Of a stretch of 64,000 bases of DNA, positions 1-64,000 are shown piece after piece. How positions within the stretch are numbered: position 1 is the stretch's first letter; each line of letters begins with the position of its first letter. The notes beneath the pieces are model-generated. The model had not been told where the DNA came from, made no database searches, and saw only the letters and a list, made by a program, of their open reading frames with translations. This DNA comes from Istiophorus platypterus (lineage: Eukaryota > Chordata > Actinopteri > Istiophoriformes > Istiophoridae). The DNA lies in assembly GCA_016859345.1 (NCBI GenBank), contig CM029124.1:11727980-11791979 (forward strand). The letters are read 5' to 3'. The translations under genes and the position numbers were made by a program.

Positions 1-1557
1 AGCCAGATAAATCAAGACAAGCTGATGAGGAGCAGAGTGGTGGAGCGAGGGAACGAACGGCAGCAGAGGACAAAGGCTCAGCTTACCCAGCTCTGTTATC
101 ATTTGAATGTTGGTTCCACTTTTTTTTTCCTGACTGAGTGAAACCAATGGCAGTAGTTTGCCAGGTTTAGCTAATGGTGATGAGACAAGTGCAGAGAGGG
201 GGAGAAATGGTGTCGTTATTTGAAACAGTTTCAAAGACTGCAATAAAGGCATTTAGCTGTCTCAGACTGCTCATGTCAACTCCAGCGTTACCCCGAGACA
301 TTCATGGTTGTCCGATATCTAAAAGTAAAGCACCCTGGATTAGAGCGCGCAGCAGATACAAAGCCAGAGCTGCCACGGCGCTGCACCCACCACAACAACA
401 ATAACTTATTTCATGGTAAGACAGTGGAAGGGATAAACAAGGTCTTATCCATAAACACACCTACTTTACACGCCACGCAAACCAAATTGATAATGCAACT
501 CAGATGAGGTGTGTTTTTATGTTTCAACTTGACTTTAATCTACTCCTGGCACTGTAAACCGAACATATGACAACTTAATTACAGAATATGGTTCCAGAGA
601 GACATGCAGACACTCTCTCCTCTGAATGCTCTTGCTCCTTCCTTTCCTGAAGGACAATGTTATCGCATCTTTCGTTGCTGTAGCTGTGCAAAATCGCTAG
701 CTAAGAGCATGCAGAGGCACAACGCTGGGGCTTCTAACGTTTGAGTCCGGAACAGAAAGCAAGGACTCCGTCTAGTTTTGATGATCACATAGACAGTCGG
801 CGATCTAACAGGGGAGGCCTCTCTAAAGGTAATGGCTGGCCCAGTTAAAAGTAACACTAGGTGGCTCCTTTCTTTCTTTTTTTTAGGCCTTTTCTTAGCC
901 GGTCTCATGCTCCTTTGCTCCCTAATTGGGTCAGGGGAGACAGAGTAGTCAGTCTCTGGTGCTTTAGAATGCCCCTCAGAGATCTGAAAGTTTCATGAGT
1001 CCCCACCACCAGTGGGAATACAGCCACTGCCATTGTTATTAATAAATGGGCCCATTTTGCAACCAAGGCATTTTTTTTTTCCCCTCAACCTTTTCACTCT
1101 CTTTCCTTTTCTCCCTCTCTCACCCTCTCCATCAGGCTGAGTTTCTCTTGTGCATTAGTGGACAAATTGCAGATGTAGCTATAGTCCTAAAATGCCTGTC
1201 TGATATCTTCAGGTGACACTAGTCCACATTGTCCCCAGAGCAAAGATATTTTCTAGTCCCTGCAACTAAAGTTAAACATTTGACAAATACTTGCCAGATC
1301 CAATAATTCACTCATGAATATGAACTTGAGTTGGGCAAAGCTACCGAAAACATGAATGTGAACAAAAATTCCACACCAAACATTCCTAAGTCCAATTGAC
1401 CTTGAATGAGTTGGAACTTTTGGTAGCAGCATGATGTTTAAGTCTTGGATTGTCAGTTCCATATGTCTATGTCTATGCAAATGAATAATGAGTTGATCTG
1501 AGGTTACTGGGCATGGCATGCAACATTTGCATTTGAGCTGGATGAAATCAGCTTTAC
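1..1557 (-). other. kcnma1: intron downstream of W21 (partial)
   Basis: I searched for the 27-residue AKPGKLPL-type alternative exon known before the calcium bowl and for the bowl exon itself. Neither is visible here. There is a pyrimidine-rich tract near 1071-1130. The rest is ordinary intron. Confidence 0.75.
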
Positions 1558-61803
<60,246 letters not shown>

Positions 61804-62770
61804 CTGAGAAGAGAAAGAAAGATGAAAGAGAAATTATTTTTCATGCACAGAGTGGCAAAATTTATCGAACTCTGTAGTTAATACAACACTAAGTTGGGGT
61901 GGACACAATAGGCAACTCTTGTTACAGTATCTGTAATTAAACAGGGACTTTCCCCCTGCAGGGTGCAGAGCTGTGAGCGTTTTTAGAAAGCACGCTCTGA
62001 ATAATGAATGCTGACCCTCATGTCAACAAATACAGCCTATTGAAGGCAGGCATTGTAAAGTCAAACCAGCATAGGAAGGAAAGAAAGGACACACATTTGT
62101 AAGCTATACAGGACATCAGTAACAATATGTGCAGGGGGTGTTGAGAGGAAGTGCTTAGTGAGAACCACGGTTATCAAGTGTTGATGTGCGCTCTTCAACT
62201 TCTCTCCTGAGTCATTGCTCGTGTGAGATCGTAACCCTGCTGGACAGTGGTCTGTGCGATGTTTCGGTGACTATACACGACTGGTAAGGTAAAGTAAGGT
62301 AAGTCGACTCGCGGTGCATGCGGTGCTGGCAGCAAAGCCGGAGTACAGAATCCAATCAGAATTCAAACAAGTTACTTAATCTTGTAGGGAGGTTTTATTT
62401 TATTTGTCTGTTTTAGTAACATTAACATAACATTAAGACGGAGGGTTTTTACGCTCTTCAACATTAGCATTTCACAGACTATACTATAACAACTATAACA
62501 ACAGTGGCACAGAATGAGAAGGTGTTAATTCTATATAAATTAATATCTTACGGCATCACATTCAAATTGTAAAAATTATGTACAGATAGCTCTTAGCAAA
62601 CAGTAAAAATTAAACCTTAACAATTCAATAATGTAACAGGAAGTCCAGTATGAAAAGAATTTAAGTCATTAAGATAAAATTTCTTTTTCCACACCCCAGG
62701 GGAAAAACAGTAGCATATGCTACAATAATCCCCTCTAGCAAACTGGACTTGCAAACGTTAGAGTTCACAT

Positions 62771-62838
<68 letters not shown>

Positions 62839-64000
62839 CAACTATCATCATTGTCTTTGCAACAGCTGACCGGCTTAGCAATGCACAATATTATCTCCCC
62901 TGTGCTCCTTTCTCCCATTCAGCCGTCTAACAATAGGAGCCCACTGTCCCTGCAGATTGTGCCATTCATTATTGATGACGGGAGCTTGATTACTTTCATG
63001 TGATGGTCCTTTGGATTGATCCAATACATTGTGGCTGAGGTATTAGGTAAACATCCCCATCCCCTTGCATTTTTAATGGTTTGCTGCTTGAATAGAGGAC
63101 GATTGCAATCCTGGAAAGAGTTGTCCAGGGCTGGAATAACCTTACAAGGCAAATACATCAACGATGCACCATATAAAGGAGATGGGCAGAAGGCTCAAGC
63201 TGAAACTCTTGGTAGCATCAGGCTTTTTGAATGAAAAGCAATCCAATGGTCATATTAGGGAAAGAAAAGAGTTGACTGGAGGGCGTTATCTGATCGAAAC
63301 ACTACCCTGAGGTTTGTAGAGGAATTAAAATATGTGTTTTTCTCACATACTGTGCTTATAGTGAGTGAGTATTTTGCAGGTGAAAGGAGAACACAAAAGC
63401 CAAGCTGAGTTAAAACACAAAAGCAGCTGTAACTCAAACCAAGTTTACATATCAGAGTCAGTTTACAAATGTTGGTGAGTACCGCTGCAAATGTAAAAAA
63501 ATAGTTGCATAAAGCCTTTTGTGGTTCCAGCAGGAGCCAAGACTGATAAACTGCCCCAAGCAAAGTCATGTGGGTATTGCATCTGGTGGGGTTGAAGACT
63601 ATAAGTCTGACAATAAAAAAAAATCTTTAGTCAGTTCGTTCTCTCTGTCTAAGGCTACATTAGCCACTACTAGCATTACACAGCCAAATCTCCAACTGAA
63701 CCTGAGTGGTCTAGTAGCATTGTGGTGTCCTGCAGCCACCAAGTTTTGACATTGCCGAAAAATGTGTGGGATAAAAAATATGAATATTTCTCTGCCTCAC
63801 CTTTTCAATACTTCTTTGAAACTGTCTAACTTGAGTCTGAAAATATTATTGGAGAGCAATGCTCAGGTTACAAACCTTACAAGAATTTAGTTGGAATACT
63901 TTTAATGCTTTCCAAACAATCGGATTTCACAAGCTTTTTGGACAATCATCAAATCTAAGGAACATTGACTACAGAGGAAAGACATCTTTCTCCGTGAAAC
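61804..64000 (-). other. kcnma1: intron upstream of W1 (partial)
   Basis: About 2.2 kb of intron 5' of the S1 exon. I found no reading that matches the S0 or N-terminal exon. It holds a GGTAA-type short repeat near 62283-62305 and the ATC trinucleotide array at 62773-62838. Otherwise I see nothing coding. Confidence 0.8.
62773..62838. repeat. (ATC)n trinucleotide microsatellite, about 22 units
   Basis: An uninterrupted CAT/ATC array, which reads GAT on the gene's strand. It creates spurious poly-Ser and poly-Asp open frames on the two strands. It lies in the intron 5' of the S1 exon. Confidence 0.95.

Noticed and set aside
1253..1557. Extension of the W21 frame past TEL (GKADFIQLK...)
   Set aside because: Read-through into intron beyond the gtaaag donor. 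Mammalian Slo1 continues with VNDTNVQFL from the next exon.
62661..63003. Poly-Asp (minus) and poly-Ser (plus) frames
   Set aside because: Produced by the (ATC)n array. No splice sites or conserved flanks.

Overview
The window is internal sequence of one vertebrate gene on the minus strand. The gene is the large-conductance calcium- and voltage-activated potassium channel alpha subunit (BK, Slo1; kcnma1). The base composition, the abundant CA/TG and tetranucleotide microsatellites, a hAT-type MITE of the kind common in fish, and the near-mammalian but not identical protein all suggest a teleost. I cannot tell from this window which teleost paralog it is (kcnma1a or kcnma1b). Neither end of the gene is present. 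The N-terminus and S0 lie beyond the right edge. The calcium bowl, the end of RCK2 and the C-terminus lie beyond the left edge.

Reading right to left, 21 constitutive coding exons (W1 to W21) join in one continuous reading frame of about 768 codons. W1-W3 (61.8-50.5 kb) encode S1 to S3. W4-W7 (42.6-38.7 kb) encode S4, S5, the pore with TVGYGD, and S6. W8-W16 (33.2-25.7 kb) encode the RCK1 calcium-sensing domain and the heme-binding CKACH linker. W17-W18 (11.9-7.6 kb) encode the rest of the RCK1-RCK2 linker. W19-W21 (6.3-1.6 kb) encode the first part of RCK2. Every junction was checked by splice-site dinucleotides and codon phase.

The gene carries much of its alternative-splicing hardware here. 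There is a tandem pair of 92-nt S6 exons that can only be used one at a time. A 12-nt microexon encodes the SRKR insert. The 174-nt STREX exon has its palmitoylated di-cysteine. A further coding-like exon at 13834-14204 sits in the same linker intron and I do not recognise it. A 67-nt exon-like unit with very good splice sites sits in the S1-S2 loop intron. These two are the most interesting unexplained items.

The rest is intron: microsatellites, two or three old mobile-element remnants, a few CTCF-like motifs, a perfect hairpin and a diverged local duplication. I saw no other gene, RNA gene or CRISPR array.
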